From an uncultured Endozoicomonas sp. (GTDB lineage: Bacteria > Pseudomonadota > Gammaproteobacteria > Pseudomonadales > Endozoicomonadaceae): a DNA stretch of 64,000 nucleotides. The position numbers and the translations under genes are program-made. This document shows positions 9,480 through 17,732 of the stretch, piece by piece; position 1 is the stretch's first letter; each line of letters begins with the position of its first letter. The notes under the pieces were generated by a model, which saw only the letters and a list, made by a program, of their open reading frames with translations, ran no database searches and was not told where the DNA came from. The stretch lies in the NCBI RefSeq assembly GCF_947495845.1, contig NZ_CANMAO010000013.1, forward strand, positions 1 to 64,000, written 5' to 3'.

Positions 9480-10706
9480 ATGACAAAGATCCTCGAAACT
9501 GATGTAGTGGTGATTGGCGGCGGTATTGCTGGCCTTTGGTTATTTCGTACCCTTAATACTCTTGGCTACAAAGCGATATTGCTGGAGCAGGGTTCTCTGG
9601 GAGGCGGACAGACGATCAAGTCCCAGGGCATTGTTCACGGTGGCACCAAATACACATTAACGGGCCAGTTGACCAATGCTTCTCAGGCCATTGCCAGTAT
9701 GCCTGATCGTTGGCGCAATGCGTTGGCTGGTCATGGTGAAGGTGCGGATCCAGATTTAAGTTCCGCCAGTATTTTATCGAACTTCCACTACCTGTGGTCT
9801 CCCGGTGACTTGGGTTCCAGAATGACCTCCTTCTTTGCCAGCAAGGCATTAAGAGGGCGTGTGGATGTGCTGAAAAAAGATCAGTTTCCCGATATTTTTA
9901 AACACGACGGCTTTCGTGGAAAAGTGTATCAGCTCAATGAGATCGTTCTTGATATTGCCACAGTGACCAACGCTCTGATCAATGGTCTTGAAGATCGTGT
10001 CATTAAGGTGGATTGGAGTGAGCAGGGAAATGCTGTGCTGAAAACCAATGGTTCTGGTGATATTGAGTCCGTGGAACTCATTGATAACGACAATGAAAAC
10101 GTATCTCTGAAAGCGAAGCGATTTGTTCTCTCTGCAGGTGAAGGTACCCAGTCACTACTGAATACCTGGGGAGTTAATGACCCTAAAATGCAGGTGCGCC
10201 CACTGCATATGGTGATGGTGCGACTTGATCATCCAGAACCTATTTATGCCCACTGCCTGGGTACGACACCGCTGCCAAGGATTACCATTACCAGTCATCC
10301 CGATAAAGATGGCAAATGGGTTTGGTATCTGGGTGGCGGCATTGCCGAAGACGGTGTTAAGCAATCTGAAGAAGAATTGATTGCGACTGCCAGAAAAGAG
10401 CTGAAAGCGCTACTGCCATGGGTGAATCTTGATCAGGCAGAGTGGGCGACACTCCGCGTAAATCGTGCGGAGCCTAAACAGAATCGTATGCTACGCCCTG
10501 ATGCAGCGTTCTGCCAGCCGGTTAGTAACGGTATTGTGACCTGGCCGACCAAATTGGCTTTAGCGCCGAACCTGTCTGATGAAGTGATCAAAATGTTAGA
10601 AACTGCCGGAGTCCGTCCTTCGACCAATGAAGGTTTTGAGGTAGTCGGGAATTTCTCTCGCCCTGAGATCTGCCCAAATTTCTGGCAGGGAAGTTTTAAG
10701 GAATAA
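9480..10706 (+). CDS. FAD-dependent oxidoreductase, DAO superfamily
   Basis: A 408-residue DadA/GlpD-type flavoprotein. The dinucleotide-binding motif VVIGGGIAGLWLF lies at about residues 10-22, followed by SLGGGQTIKSQGIVHGG in the FAD-contacting region. The middle and C-terminal halves resemble amino acid or polyol-phosphate dehydrogenases, but no substrate can be named. It has no signal peptide, so it should be cytosolic or peripheral. Only 2 bp separate its stop from the aldo/keto reductase, implying translational coupling and a shared pathway, perhaps oxidation of a hydroxy compound paired with carbonyl reduction. Confidence 0.75.
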   Translation: MTKILETDVVVIGGGIAGLWLFRTLNTLGYKAILLEQGSLGGGQTIKSQGIVHGGTKYTLTGQLTNASQAIASMPDRWRNALAGHGEGADPDLSSASILSNFHYLWSPGDLGSRMTSFFASKALRGRVDVLKKDQFPDIFKHDGFRGKVYQLNEIVLDIATVTNALINGLEDRVIKVDWSEQGNAVLKTNGSGDIESVELIDNDNENVSLKAKRFVLSAGEGTQSLLNTWGVNDPKMQVRPLHMVMVRLDHPEPIYAHCLGTTPLPRITITSHPDKDGKWVWYLGGGIAEDGVKQSEEELIATARKELKALLPWVNLDQAEWATLRVNRAEPKQNRMLRPDAAFCQPVSNGIVTWPTKLALAPNLSDEVIKMLETAGVRPSTNEGFEVVGNFSRPEICPNFWQGSFKE

Positions 10707-10708
10707 CC

Positions 10709-11509
10709 ATGATGCAAAGACTGTCCAGACATAAAATTGCCGGTACAGATATTGAAGTGTCGCCTTTAGGATTTGGCACGGTGAAGTTTGGTCGTGATCA
10801 GGGGGTTAAATACCCAGAGCATTTTACTATTCCAGATGACCGGGAAGTGCTTGAGTTATTGAGCCTTGCCCATGATCTCGGTCTGAATTTACTGGACACC
10901 GCACCGGCATACGGCACCAGCGAAGAAAGGCTTGGTCAGTTGTTTGCCAAAGATAAAACACTGCGAAAAAACTGGGTGATCTGTAGTAAGGTCGGTGAAG
11001 AGTTTGACAATGGTGAGTCCCGTTTTGACTTTTCTGAACAACATATTCGTTACAGTGTTGAGCGAAGTTTGAAACGCTTGAATACGGATGTCATTGAGTT
11101 GATGCTGGTTCACTCCAATGGTGAGGATGTTAATATCATTGAGCAAACCGGTTGTCTGGAAGTGCTGTCTGACCTGAAAAAAGAAGGGAAAATTCGGGCA
11201 ACCGGAATGTCCACGAAAACGGTCGAAGGCGGTGTTCTTGCGTTGAAGTATTCTGATATTGCCATGGTGACCTACAACCTGAATGAGCAGGGCGAAAAGC
11301 CAGTGCTCGATTACGCCCTTGAAAACGACAAAGGTATCTTGGTTAAAAAAGCGTTTGCCAGTGGCCACGTTTGCCTTTCCGGACAGGATCCTGTGCTTGA
11401 AAGTTTGAAGCTGGTTTTTTCACATAAGGCGGTATCTTCAGCTATTGTTGGAACCATTAACCCTGCTCATCTACGACAAAATGTGGAGGCTTGTTTAGCT
11501 GCCTCCTAA
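10709..11509 (+). CDS. Aldo/keto reductase
   Basis: A 266-residue AKR-fold NAD(P)H oxidoreductase. The catalytic tetrad is visible: Asp and Tyr in LLDTAPAYGTSEERLG, Lys in WVICSKVGEEF and His in ELMLVHSNGED. The protein is shorter than the usual 300-330 residues, and the beta-barrel C-terminus is compact (AIVGTINPAHLRQNVEA). An AAGGA precedes the ATG, and the gene is 2 bp downstream of the FAD oxidoreductase. Substrate unknown. A family A repeat begins 3 bp after its stop codon. Confidence 0.85.
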   Translation: MMQRLSRHKIAGTDIEVSPLGFGTVKFGRDQGVKYPEHFTIPDDREVLELLSLAHDLGLNLLDTAPAYGTSEERLGQLFAKDKTLRKNWVICSKVGEEFDNGESRFDFSEQHIRYSVERSLKRLNTDVIELMLVHSNGEDVNIIEQTGCLEVLSDLKKEGKIRATGMSTKTVEGGVLALKYSDIAMVTYNLNEQGEKPVLDYALENDKGILVKKAFASGHVCLSGQDPVLESLKLVFSHKAVSSAIVGTINPAHLRQNVEACLAAS

Positions 11510-11512
11510 ATA

Positions 11513-11640
11513 TATACCCAAAGGATTTCAAGTTGCTACGCGGCGGCAAGTGAGTGAATCCTCAGGAGCCTACAAATAGTAGGTGACTGGGGTGAGTGAA
11601 CGTAGCCAACAAAGTAGCAACTTGAAAGGCGACGGGTATA
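11513..11640. repeat. Family A palindromic repeat, copy 1 (128 bp)
   Basis: A nearly self-complementary 128-bp element that starts with TATACCCAAAGG and ends with GACGGGTATA. The inner arms TTTCAAGTTGCTAC and GTAGCAACTTGAAA pair perfectly, and the centre CCTACAAATAGTAGG forms a loop. Equal-length copies lie at 30884-31011 and 47002-47129. It has no coding capacity. It occupies the whole gap between the aldo/keto reductase stop and the next start codon, so any downstream promoter lies within or before it. Confidence 0.85.
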
Positions 11641-11652
11641 AGTGAGGTGTTT

Positions 11653-12228
11653 ATGAGTTCAGCGCTGGTGGTTGTTGATTTGATTAATGATCTTATTCAT
11701 CCAGATGGAAAAAGGCCAGCTTATGCCAAACAGGTCGCTGATCATCAGGTGTTGAATCACGCAAACAATGCCATTGCTGTCGCAAGAAAGCTTGAATGGA
11801 CAGTTATTTTTGTCAGGGTTGGTTTTGCGACTGGCTATCAAGACTTGCCTTCAAACTCCTCTTTTTTTGGTTCTCTCCCTGAGACTGGCGCACTGCGAAT
11901 GGGGCGCTGGGGAACTGAGTTTCACGAAGCATTAAATGTTCAGGCGGGTGACTTAATCGTTCAGAAGCCCAGAATAAACCCATTTTATGGAACCAATCTG
12001 GATCCAATCTTAAGAGCTGGCAAAGTGTCTGATGTTTTTTTATGCGGTGTCAGCACAACCTGGGCGGTTCAATCTGCAGCACGATCAGCCCATGATATGG
12101 ATTACAGAGTGTTTGTTGTTTCTGACGCCTGCACTGACGCAACTGAGGAAGATCACGTACAGTCAATTGGTATGCTCTCACACCTTACCACACTGTGTTC
12201 TTCAGAAGGCCTTGAGTCAGTTGTTTAA
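11653..12228 (+). CDS. Isochorismatase-fold hydrolase lacking the catalytic Cys
   Basis: A protein of about 191 residues of the isochorismatase/cysteine-hydrolase superfamily. The catalytic Asp is in VVVDLINDL (D9) and the conserved Lys in VQKPR (K105). The motif around 131-139 reads CGVSTTWAV, so the nucleophilic Cys expected just before the final Val is Ala138. True isochorismatases (EntB, PhzD) also lack that Cys, whereas nicotinamidases and N-carbamoyl hydrolases need it, so an amidase role is unlikely. I prefer the ATG at 11653 over the GTG two codons upstream. It directly follows a family A repeat. No enterobactin or phenazine genes are nearby, so the substrate is unknown. Confidence 0.75.
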   Translation: MSSALVVVDLINDLIHPDGKRPAYAKQVADHQVLNHANNAIAVARKLEWTVIFVRVGFATGYQDLPSNSSFFGSLPETGALRMGRWGTEFHEALNVQAGDLIVQKPRINPFYGTNLDPILRAGKVSDVFLCGVSTTWAVQSAARSAHDMDYRVFVVSDACTDATEEDHVQSIGMLSHLTTLCSSEGLESVV

Positions 12229-12280
12229 GTCGTACACAGGGCTCTTCTTCAGAGCCCAATTGAGATATTGAGGTTGGGCA

Positions 12281-13723
12281 TCAAGCAGGTTGCTGCTCTT
12301 TATCGGTTCGAATTTTTTCAACAATGGCTGTGGTTGAACAATTCTCCAGGAAGGCCAGCACTTTTACTTCACCGCCATATTCGTGAACGATGGGCGCTCC
12401 AACCACTTCACCCAGAGAATAATCGCCACCTTTCACCAGAATATCGGGCTGAATCGCACGAATCAGATTCTCTGGAGTGTCTTCATCGAAACTCACCACC
12501 CAGTCCACCGATTCCAGTGCGGCCATAACCGTCATGCGTCGTTCAATAGGGTTAATAGGGCGACCTTCACCTTTCAGGCGAGTGATTGAACTATCGCCAT
12601 TCAACGCCAGAATCAATCTATCACCCTGCTGGCGAGCTTGTTCAAGATAGCCCACGTGACCGGCATGTAGAATGTCAAAGCAGCCATTGGTAAAGACAAT
12701 TTTCTCACCGTGGGCGCGGGCATCTTCAACAGCAGTCTGCAATTGCTCAAGGGTTACAGCACCGCGCTCTGCACCCACTTCACGATTCACTTCACGACGG
12801 AGTTCCGGCATGGAGATGCTGGCGGTACCCAATTTACCAACAACGATACCGGCAGCCATATTCGCCAGACCTGCAGCTTGTGGCATTTCACAGCCAGAAG
12901 CGATCGCTGCGGCCAGTACGGAGATAACCGTATCACCAGCGCCGGTAACATCAAACACTTCTCGGGCTCTGGCGGGTAAATGTACTTCAGGCTGGTTCTC
13001 ACGAATCAGTGTCATGCCGTGTTCGCTGCGAGTAATCAGCAGGGCTTCCAGCTCCAGATCACGAAGCAATTGTTGGCCTTTGGAGATAAGCTCCTGCTCT
13101 GTACGACAATGACCGACAACGGTTTCGAACTCTTTCAGATTAGGCGTGATCAATGTAGCGCCGCGATATTGTTCAAAACTGGTGCCTTTAGGATCGACCA
13201 GCACTGGGATATTTCGTGCGCGCGCCAATTTGATCAGTTGCTGGCAACCCTGCAGCGTTCCCTTGCTGTAATCGGAAAGAACCACGGCACCAATATCATC
13301 CAGCAGTGCGGCGGCTTTGGCTTCAATCACATCCGGATTAAGATCTACGAATTCTTCTTCGTGATCCAGCCGGATCAGTTGCTGGTGCTGGGAAATAACG
13401 CGTAATTTAGTAATCGTTGGTACGCCAGTAACTCGAACAAAATCACAGAAGATGCCTGCAGCTTCAAGCCTGGACTGAAGTGCATCTGCAGCTTCGTCTT
13501 CACCGGTGGCTCCAATAACCCAAGCTGGTGCGCCGAGGGAAGCAATATTCAGCGCCACGTTGCCAGCGCCACCAGGACGATCTTCCACTTGCCCCACTTT
13601 CACCACAGGGACAGGCGCTTCTGGTGAAATTCGCGATGTTGCACCATGCCAGTATCGATCCAGCATGATGTCGCCAATAACAAGTACTCTGGCCTGATCA
13701 AAGCGGGGGATTGTGAGTTTCAT
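12281..13723 (-). CDS. hldE: Bifunctional heptose-7-phosphate kinase / heptose-1-phosphate adenylyltransferase
   Basis: HldE (RfaE) makes ADP-heptose for the LPS inner core. The 480-residue fusion has an N-terminal PfkB-type kinase (about 1-320, with RPGGAGNVALN and DVTGAGDTVI) that phosphorylates heptose-7-P at C1, and a C-terminal nucleotidyltransferase (about 340-475, with TNGCFDILHAGHVGYL, a HxGH-type motif). The length matches enterobacterial HldE (477). It lies downstream of msbA on the same strand, 188 bp away, an LPS-biogenesis pairing common in gammaproteobacteria. Confidence 0.95.
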   Translation of the reverse strand: MKLTIPRFDQARVLVIGDIMLDRYWHGATSRISPEAPVPVVKVGQVEDRPGGAGNVALNIASLGAPAWVIGATGEDEAADALQSRLEAAGIFCDFVRVTGVPTITKLRVISQHQQLIRLDHEEEFVDLNPDVIEAKAAALLDDIGAVVLSDYSKGTLQGCQQLIKLARARNIPVLVDPKGTSFEQYRGATLITPNLKEFETVVGHCRTEQELISKGQQLLRDLELEALLITRSEHGMTLIRENQPEVHLPARAREVFDVTGAGDTVISVLAAAIASGCEMPQAAGLANMAAGIVVGKLGTASISMPELRREVNREVGAERGAVTLEQLQTAVEDARAHGEKIVFTNGCFDILHAGHVGYLEQARQQGDRLILALNGDSSITRLKGEGRPINPIERRMTVMAALESVDWVVSFDEDTPENLIRAIQPDILVKGGDYSLGEVVGAPIVHEYGGEVKVLAFLENCSTTAIVEKIRTDKEQQPA

Positions 13724-13874
13724 TAAAGCGATCCAATAAATTCAATGTGGGGTTTTTAACATGGATGTAGCAAGTGATAAACCCACAGGGATAAATTCTG
13801 GTGGATATATGGGGGCGAACTGTGCAGTTGAAAGTCGTTAATAGGATTTATTAGCAGATTGAGCAGGAGCTGGA

Positions 13875-13905
13875 AGCCCCTCAACTCCGTGAGAAGTGAG
13901 GGGCT
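13875..13905 (-). terminator. Possible hairpin terminator after msbA
   Basis: AGCCCCTCA (13875-13883) pairs with TGAGGGGCT (13897-13905) just past the msbA stop on the minus strand. No strong U-tract follows, so it may only attenuate transcription into hldE. Confidence 0.35.
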
Positions 13906-13911
13906 CATTGA

Positions 13912-15717
13912 TCAGGCGGGCAGAGGATCCAAAATGGGGGCTTCTTCATGAAACTGCATTTTATGCAGCTTCGCATAATGTTCGCCATTGGCCAGCAATT
14001 CGCTATGGGTGCCACGCTCAATAATCCGGCCTTGTTCCATCACCAGAATACAGTCTGCATTCTCGATGGTGGAAAGACGGTGAGCGATCACCAGCGTGGT
14101 TCTGCCTTTCATGATTTCGTTCAGAGCTGCCTGAATATGGCGTTCTGATTCGGTATCCAGGGCAGACGTCGCTTCGTCCAGAATCAGAATGGGCGCATCT
14201 TTCAATACAGCGCGCGCGATAGCAAGACGTTGGCGCTGACCACCAGACAAAAGTACGCCATCTTCACCCACCATGGTGTGAATACCATTGGACATATCTT
14301 TGATAAATTCCATGGCATGAGCCGCTTCGGCAGCCAGACGGATATCTTCTTCCTCGGCGGTTTCGCTGAGTGCGCCGTAAGCAATATTTCGGGCAACAGT
14401 GTCGTTAAAGAGCGTAATGTTCTGGGAAACCAGTGCTATATGGCTGCGCAGGTTTTTCAGTTCAAACGCGTTCAGCGGAGTGCCATCAATAAGAATGTCG
14501 CCGCCGGTGTGGTTATAAAAACGTGGCACCAGACTGGCCAGCGTGCTTTTGCCAGAACCGGAGCGGCCAACAAGGGCATAGGTTTTACCGGGTTCAACGG
14601 TGAAGTTGATGTCTTGTAATGCGGGTGATGAAGCGCCAGGGTAGGTGAAGCAGACATCTTTGAACTCAAGATTGCCTTTTACTCTGTCGCAGGTGTATTC
14701 ACCCGTATTGGCTTCGGGCACTTCATCCACCATGGCAAAGATGCTTTCAGCGGCCGCAATGCCTTTCTGAATACTGGCATTCACTTCGCTAAGCTGGCGA
14801 ATGGGTTTCGGCAGCAAGGCGGCAGCGGTGACGTAACCAACCAGCGCAGCGGTGCTGGCATCGCCTTTCACCCAAAGCACCATAAATAGCAGCAAAGCCA
14901 GAGCAATGGACACAATAAATTGCAGTACCGGCGTGTGAACCGCATCGGCTTTTGATAGCTTCAGGTTCTGACGGGTATTGGTAGCGCTGGCAGCCATGAA
15001 ACGGTCACTTTCGTATTTTTCACCACCAAAGCCCCGTACCTCCCGATAGCCATTGATGCTCTCGGAAGTAACATGGGTCAGATCACCCATGGAGTTTTGA
15101 ATGTTGCGGCTGATGCGACGAAAGCGATCGCTGGCAAACGAAACCACCAGAGCGATCACAGGCAGCGCTGCAATAAAGATCAGGGTCATTTTCCAGTTGG
15201 TGTAAAACAGAAAACCCAACAGAAAGACAACGGTTAAGCCTTCGCGCACTGCAATTTTAATAGCGCTGGTAGCGGCTGCGGTGACCTGGCTGACGTTATA
15301 GGTAACCCGGGCAATCAGATGGCCGGAGTTGTTGTTGTCAAAGAATTCGTTAGGCAAGGCGATCATGCTGTTGAACATGGACGTTCTTAAATCATGGATC
15401 ACACTGTTCGCCACCTTGGACAGGTAGTAGCTACCGAGATAAGAGCCAATGCCTCGTATCAGAGCAATACCCACCATCATTCCGGGAATCAACCAAAGGG
15501 CGGGGATGTCGTAGCCCAGACTGCTCAACAGATTAATTGGCTCGCCTTCCAGCGCCTGGACAAAGTATTCCAGCAGTTTGGCAAAAGCCGGCTGGCTGAG
15601 GGCAAAGATGGCAAGACCAACCAGACTCAGTGCAAAGTAAGCAGTATAGGGTTTTACATAGGTAAGCAGTCGAAGATAAATCTGCAGACTGCCAGTATTC
15701 GGGGTTTGTTCTGACAT
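13912..15717 (-). CDS. msbA: Lipid A export ATP-binding/permease protein MsbA
   Basis: A 601-residue half-size ABC exporter that flips core-lipid A across the inner membrane as a homodimer. Six transmembrane helices occupy about residues 25-320. The nucleotide-binding domain has Walker A (LVGRSGSGKSTLASLV, near 390), signature LSGGQRQRLAIARA (near 490), Walker B LILDEATSALD and an H-loop (VIAHRLST). It is slightly longer than E. coli MsbA (582). hldE lies downstream on the same strand. Element D copy 1 begins 75 bp upstream of the start codon. Confidence 0.92.
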   Translation of the reverse strand: MSEQTPNTGSLQIYLRLLTYVKPYTAYFALSLVGLAIFALSQPAFAKLLEYFVQALEGEPINLLSSLGYDIPALWLIPGMMVGIALIRGIGSYLGSYYLSKVANSVIHDLRTSMFNSMIALPNEFFDNNNSGHLIARVTYNVSQVTAAATSAIKIAVREGLTVVFLLGFLFYTNWKMTLIFIAALPVIALVVSFASDRFRRISRNIQNSMGDLTHVTSESINGYREVRGFGGEKYESDRFMAASATNTRQNLKLSKADAVHTPVLQFIVSIALALLLFMVLWVKGDASTAALVGYVTAAALLPKPIRQLSEVNASIQKGIAAAESIFAMVDEVPEANTGEYTCDRVKGNLEFKDVCFTYPGASSPALQDINFTVEPGKTYALVGRSGSGKSTLASLVPRFYNHTGGDILIDGTPLNAFELKNLRSHIALVSQNITLFNDTVARNIAYGALSETAEEEDIRLAAEAAHAMEFIKDMSNGIHTMVGEDGVLLSGGQRQRLAIARAVLKDAPILILDEATSALDTESERHIQAALNEIMKGRTTLVIAHRLSTIENADCILVMEQGRIIERGTHSELLANGEHYAKLHKMQFHEEAPILDPLPA

Positions 15718-15791
15718 GATATTAGGTGTTTTCCGGCTTGGTGCCGACTCTATTAGTGCCGCTTCCTCGCTTCAGCTCCCGATAAAAGGAG

Positions 15792-16056
15792 AAGTCAGGA
15801 GTGACAAGGAAGAACTGACTGGCGGCATTTTCATAGTCAATAAAAATGAACAGGCGAGGATAACAGTGAAAGCGGTCATTTAAAAAGCCTTTTTACGTAG
15901 TTTGCAAAGTGCAGTACGTGAAAAAGATGAAGAGCTCTTGCCCTGTTTCGGAAAAAAGTTGTCCGTCAGTGCATTATGAAGTGGGGGTTTCTGTCTGGAT
16001 AGGGAACGATGGCCGGTTTTTTGCCGAGCGATGCAGGGTGTTAAATCACCTCTCCC
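15792..16056. repeat. Element D, copy 1 (265-bp non-coding direct repeat)
   Basis: This 265-bp segment recurs at 23839-24103 in the same orientation with about 94% identity (16 differences by hand count, no indels). It contains the inverted pair CTTTTTACGTA (15889-15899) and TACGTGAAAAAG (15915-15926). Differences are concentrated at the edges, with a highly conserved core at about 15880-16010. An 87-codon minus-strand frame exists here but carries in-frame stops in copy 2. Function unknown: perhaps a structured RNA, a decayed mobile element end or a recombination target. Confidence 0.8.
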
Positions 16057-16206
16057 GGAGGGAATAGGGCCTTTGCAATAGGGGGGGCATAAGAGCAACC
16101 TTCTCAAGAATTGTTTGGCAGCGGGAAGGCTGTTTTGAAACACAAACCGTCAGCTTTCAAATCTTGATGAGAACTGGCGGCTTGTTATCGCAGACGGCTG
16201 CGTCAA

Positions 16207-16312
16207 TAAGTAGTTGGGCTAATGGAATCGAATATTTCTGGGTGAGTAGACAGTTACTATGCAAGGCACAATGCAGTGAGCATAGCCGTAGCCATATGGC
16301 CGGGTACTTATA
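16207..16312. repeat. Family B repeat, internally deleted copy
   Basis: It begins TAAGTAGTTG, has the family signature GGAATCGAATATTTCTGG, then GCAAGGCACAATGCAGTGAG, and ends with CCATATGGCCGGGTACTTATA, the terminus seen at 23358. The right interior present in full copies (34291-34454, 23358-23522, 58467-58629) is missing. Confidence 0.7.
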
Positions 16313-16493
16313 AGTCCAATTGGTTTCTTGGGCGATCTCCATAAGTTATGTCTTTGCTTACAGTGAAGGCCTGTAATGCGTTTGATGACAAAAGGCCTGT
16401 AAATCCGAGAGCCATAGCGACTTTTTTCATAATGACAGATCTTTAGTAAATCAATAATGGTTAAGGATTTTCCCTGAAATAATTTCCCCATTT

Positions 16494-16555
16494 CCGTTCA
16501 CCCTGAGCCTGTCGAAGGGTGGTGCAACGGACTTCGACAGGCTCAGGGTGAACGG
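16494..16555. repeat. Perfect 24-bp inverted repeat (REP-like)
   Basis: The 24-nt left arm (16494-16517, beginning CCGTTCACCCTGAGCC) is the exact reverse complement of the right arm (16532-16555, ending GGGTGAACGG), with a 14-nt spacer. I recall very similar TTCGACAGGCTCAGGG palindromes scattered through many bacterial genomes, so this is probably a widespread REP-like element rather than a locus-specific terminator. Confidence 0.8.
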
Positions 16556-16656
16556 AGTGTTGAGAGCCTCAAATGTGGAGGTTATTTCGTGACCATTCCT
16601 AAGGGTTTGTTTAGAGGAGGCATCTTAGAAGCTGCTCACAATCTTTCTGCGGGCTG

Positions 16657-16726
16657 TAATACCAATGTCGTTTTTAAATTATGGGCTGCACAACCATTTT
16701 GAACGACTGGATCTGCGTTAAAGTTC
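16657..16726. repeat. Family C repeat, half copy abutting scrK
   Basis: It begins ATACCAATGTCG, then TTTTTAAATTATGGGCTGC, CAACCATTTT and ATCTGCGTTAAAG, matching the reverse complement of the right half of the complete element at 37557-37717. Only about 70 bp remain, ending at the scrK stop codon. Confidence 0.65.
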
Positions 16727-17667
16727 TATAATAACGCTGCAAGCTGTTTTGCATCAGGTAGTGCGGTCATTGCCCCTTTGGCGGTCACCGCCAGAGCGCC
16801 ACAACCATTAGCCTGCCTGATGGCCTGCTCGATACATGCCTGCGACAGCCACTGATCCTTACCAATAAGACCTGCGAGCATGCCTCCGACGAAAGCATCA
16901 CCTGCGCCAGTGGTGTCTACCACGGCTACTGACATGCCGGGGACGTTGAAGCGATGAGGCTGCGCTGTTGCAGGATCAACTAACTGAACCAGAGCGCCTG
17001 CTTTACCCTGAGTGACGACCGTAACGGGTAATTGGTAATGGGTATGCAGCCAGTCCATAGCGACCTCAATGGAGGTCATACCAGAGAGATAACAGAGCTC
17101 CTCTGCAGAAAACTTCACCACATCTGCCAGTGCCAGTGCCTCGCGTACAACGGGCAAAATATCGTGTTCACAAGCCCAAACTTCCGGGCGCAGGTTCGGG
17201 TCAAAAGATAAGTAGCCACCGACGTCTTTCATGGCTTTCATAGCCTGCAGGGTGGTGGATCTGGTGGGTTCGTTTGCCAGTGCAATGGAGCAGGTATGCA
17301 GCCATTGCCCAGCTTGGAATGCGGGCACACCCTCTGGCATGGTGAACTGATCGGCGCTGGGTTTCACCATAAAGGTAAATGTGCGCTCCCCCTGATCATC
17401 CAGATCCACTAATACGGTTGATGTACGACGCTCTGCATCAAGCGTCAAATGTTGTGTATCTACCTGCTCGTCAATTAACACCTGTTTGATAAAGTGACCA
17501 AGGGGATCATTACCCACACGACCAAAAAAACCAGTGCTGACGCCGAGTCTGGAGACGGCAACAGCCACATTGGCCGGTGCGCCACCAGGACACTTCTGGT
17601 AGTGGTACTGACCATCGGGAATCAGATCCACAACGGCATCGCCGGTCATCCAGATCTGTGGTTGCAT
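16726..17667 (-). CDS. scrK: Fructokinase (PfkB family)
   Basis: A 313-residue PfkB/ribokinase-family sugar kinase with the N-terminal substrate motif GDAVVDLIPDG, the glycine-rich CPGGAPANVAVAVSRLG and the C-terminal catalytic DTTGAGDAFVGG. It phosphorylates the fructose released by sucrose-6-phosphate hydrolase. I chose the ATG at 17667 (MQPQIWMTGDAVVD), preceded by TGAGGT; the frame is open further upstream but that part overlaps scrR and is not protein-like. A LacI-type operator (17687-17700) lies 20 bp upstream, and scrR precedes it on the same strand. Confidence 0.9.
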   Translation of the reverse strand: MQPQIWMTGDAVVDLIPDGQYHYQKCPGGAPANVAVAVSRLGVSTGFFGRVGNDPLGHFIKQVLIDEQVDTQHLTLDAERRTSTVLVDLDDQGERTFTFMVKPSADQFTMPEGVPAFQAGQWLHTCSIALANEPTRSTTLQAMKAMKDVGGYLSFDPNLRPEVWACEHDILPVVREALALADVVKFSAEELCYLSGMTSIEVAMDWLHTHYQLPVTVVTQGKAGALVQLVDPATAQPHRFNVPGMSVAVVDTTGAGDAFVGGMLAGLIGKDQWLSQACIEQAIRQANGCGALAVTAKGAMTALPDAKQLAALL

Positions 17668-17686
17668 GGTAAACCTCAATAGATTT

Positions 17687-17700
17687 TGGGAACGATCCCA
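17687..17700. promoter_or_regulatory. ScrR operator upstream of scrK
   Basis: TGGGAACGATCCCA, a near-palindrome matching the perfect one at 18979-18994 in front of scrA except for one base in the right half. It sits between the predicted scrK -10 element and the start codon, so bound repressor would block transcription. Confidence 0.8.
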
Positions 17701-17702
17701 GC

Positions 17703-17732
17703 ATCCTAGTTGATTCGGTGGTAAAAAATCAA
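17703..17732 (-). promoter_or_regulatory. Possible scrK promoter
   Basis: On the minus strand, TTGATT (17727-17732) and TAGGAT (17703-17708) are separated by 18 bp and followed at once by the TGGGAAC operator. The -35 box overlaps the end of scrR. This would let scrK be induced independently of scrR. Confidence 0.45.

Larger units (their letters stand above)
15718..16725. other. One-kilobase gene-free region packed with repeats
   Basis: I see no credible gene between msbA and scrK. The stretch holds, in order, element D copy 1 (15792-16056), a deleted family B copy (16207-16312), a perfect 24-bp-stem palindrome (16494-16555) and half of a family C element (16657-16726). Short open frames here are not protein-like, and one inside element D is broken by stops in the second copy of D. 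Confidence 0.75.

Noticed and set aside
15880-16143. An 87-codon frame within element D copy 1
   Set aside because: The second copy of D at 23839-24103 has two in-frame stops in the equivalent sequence despite high identity, so the conservation is not coding.
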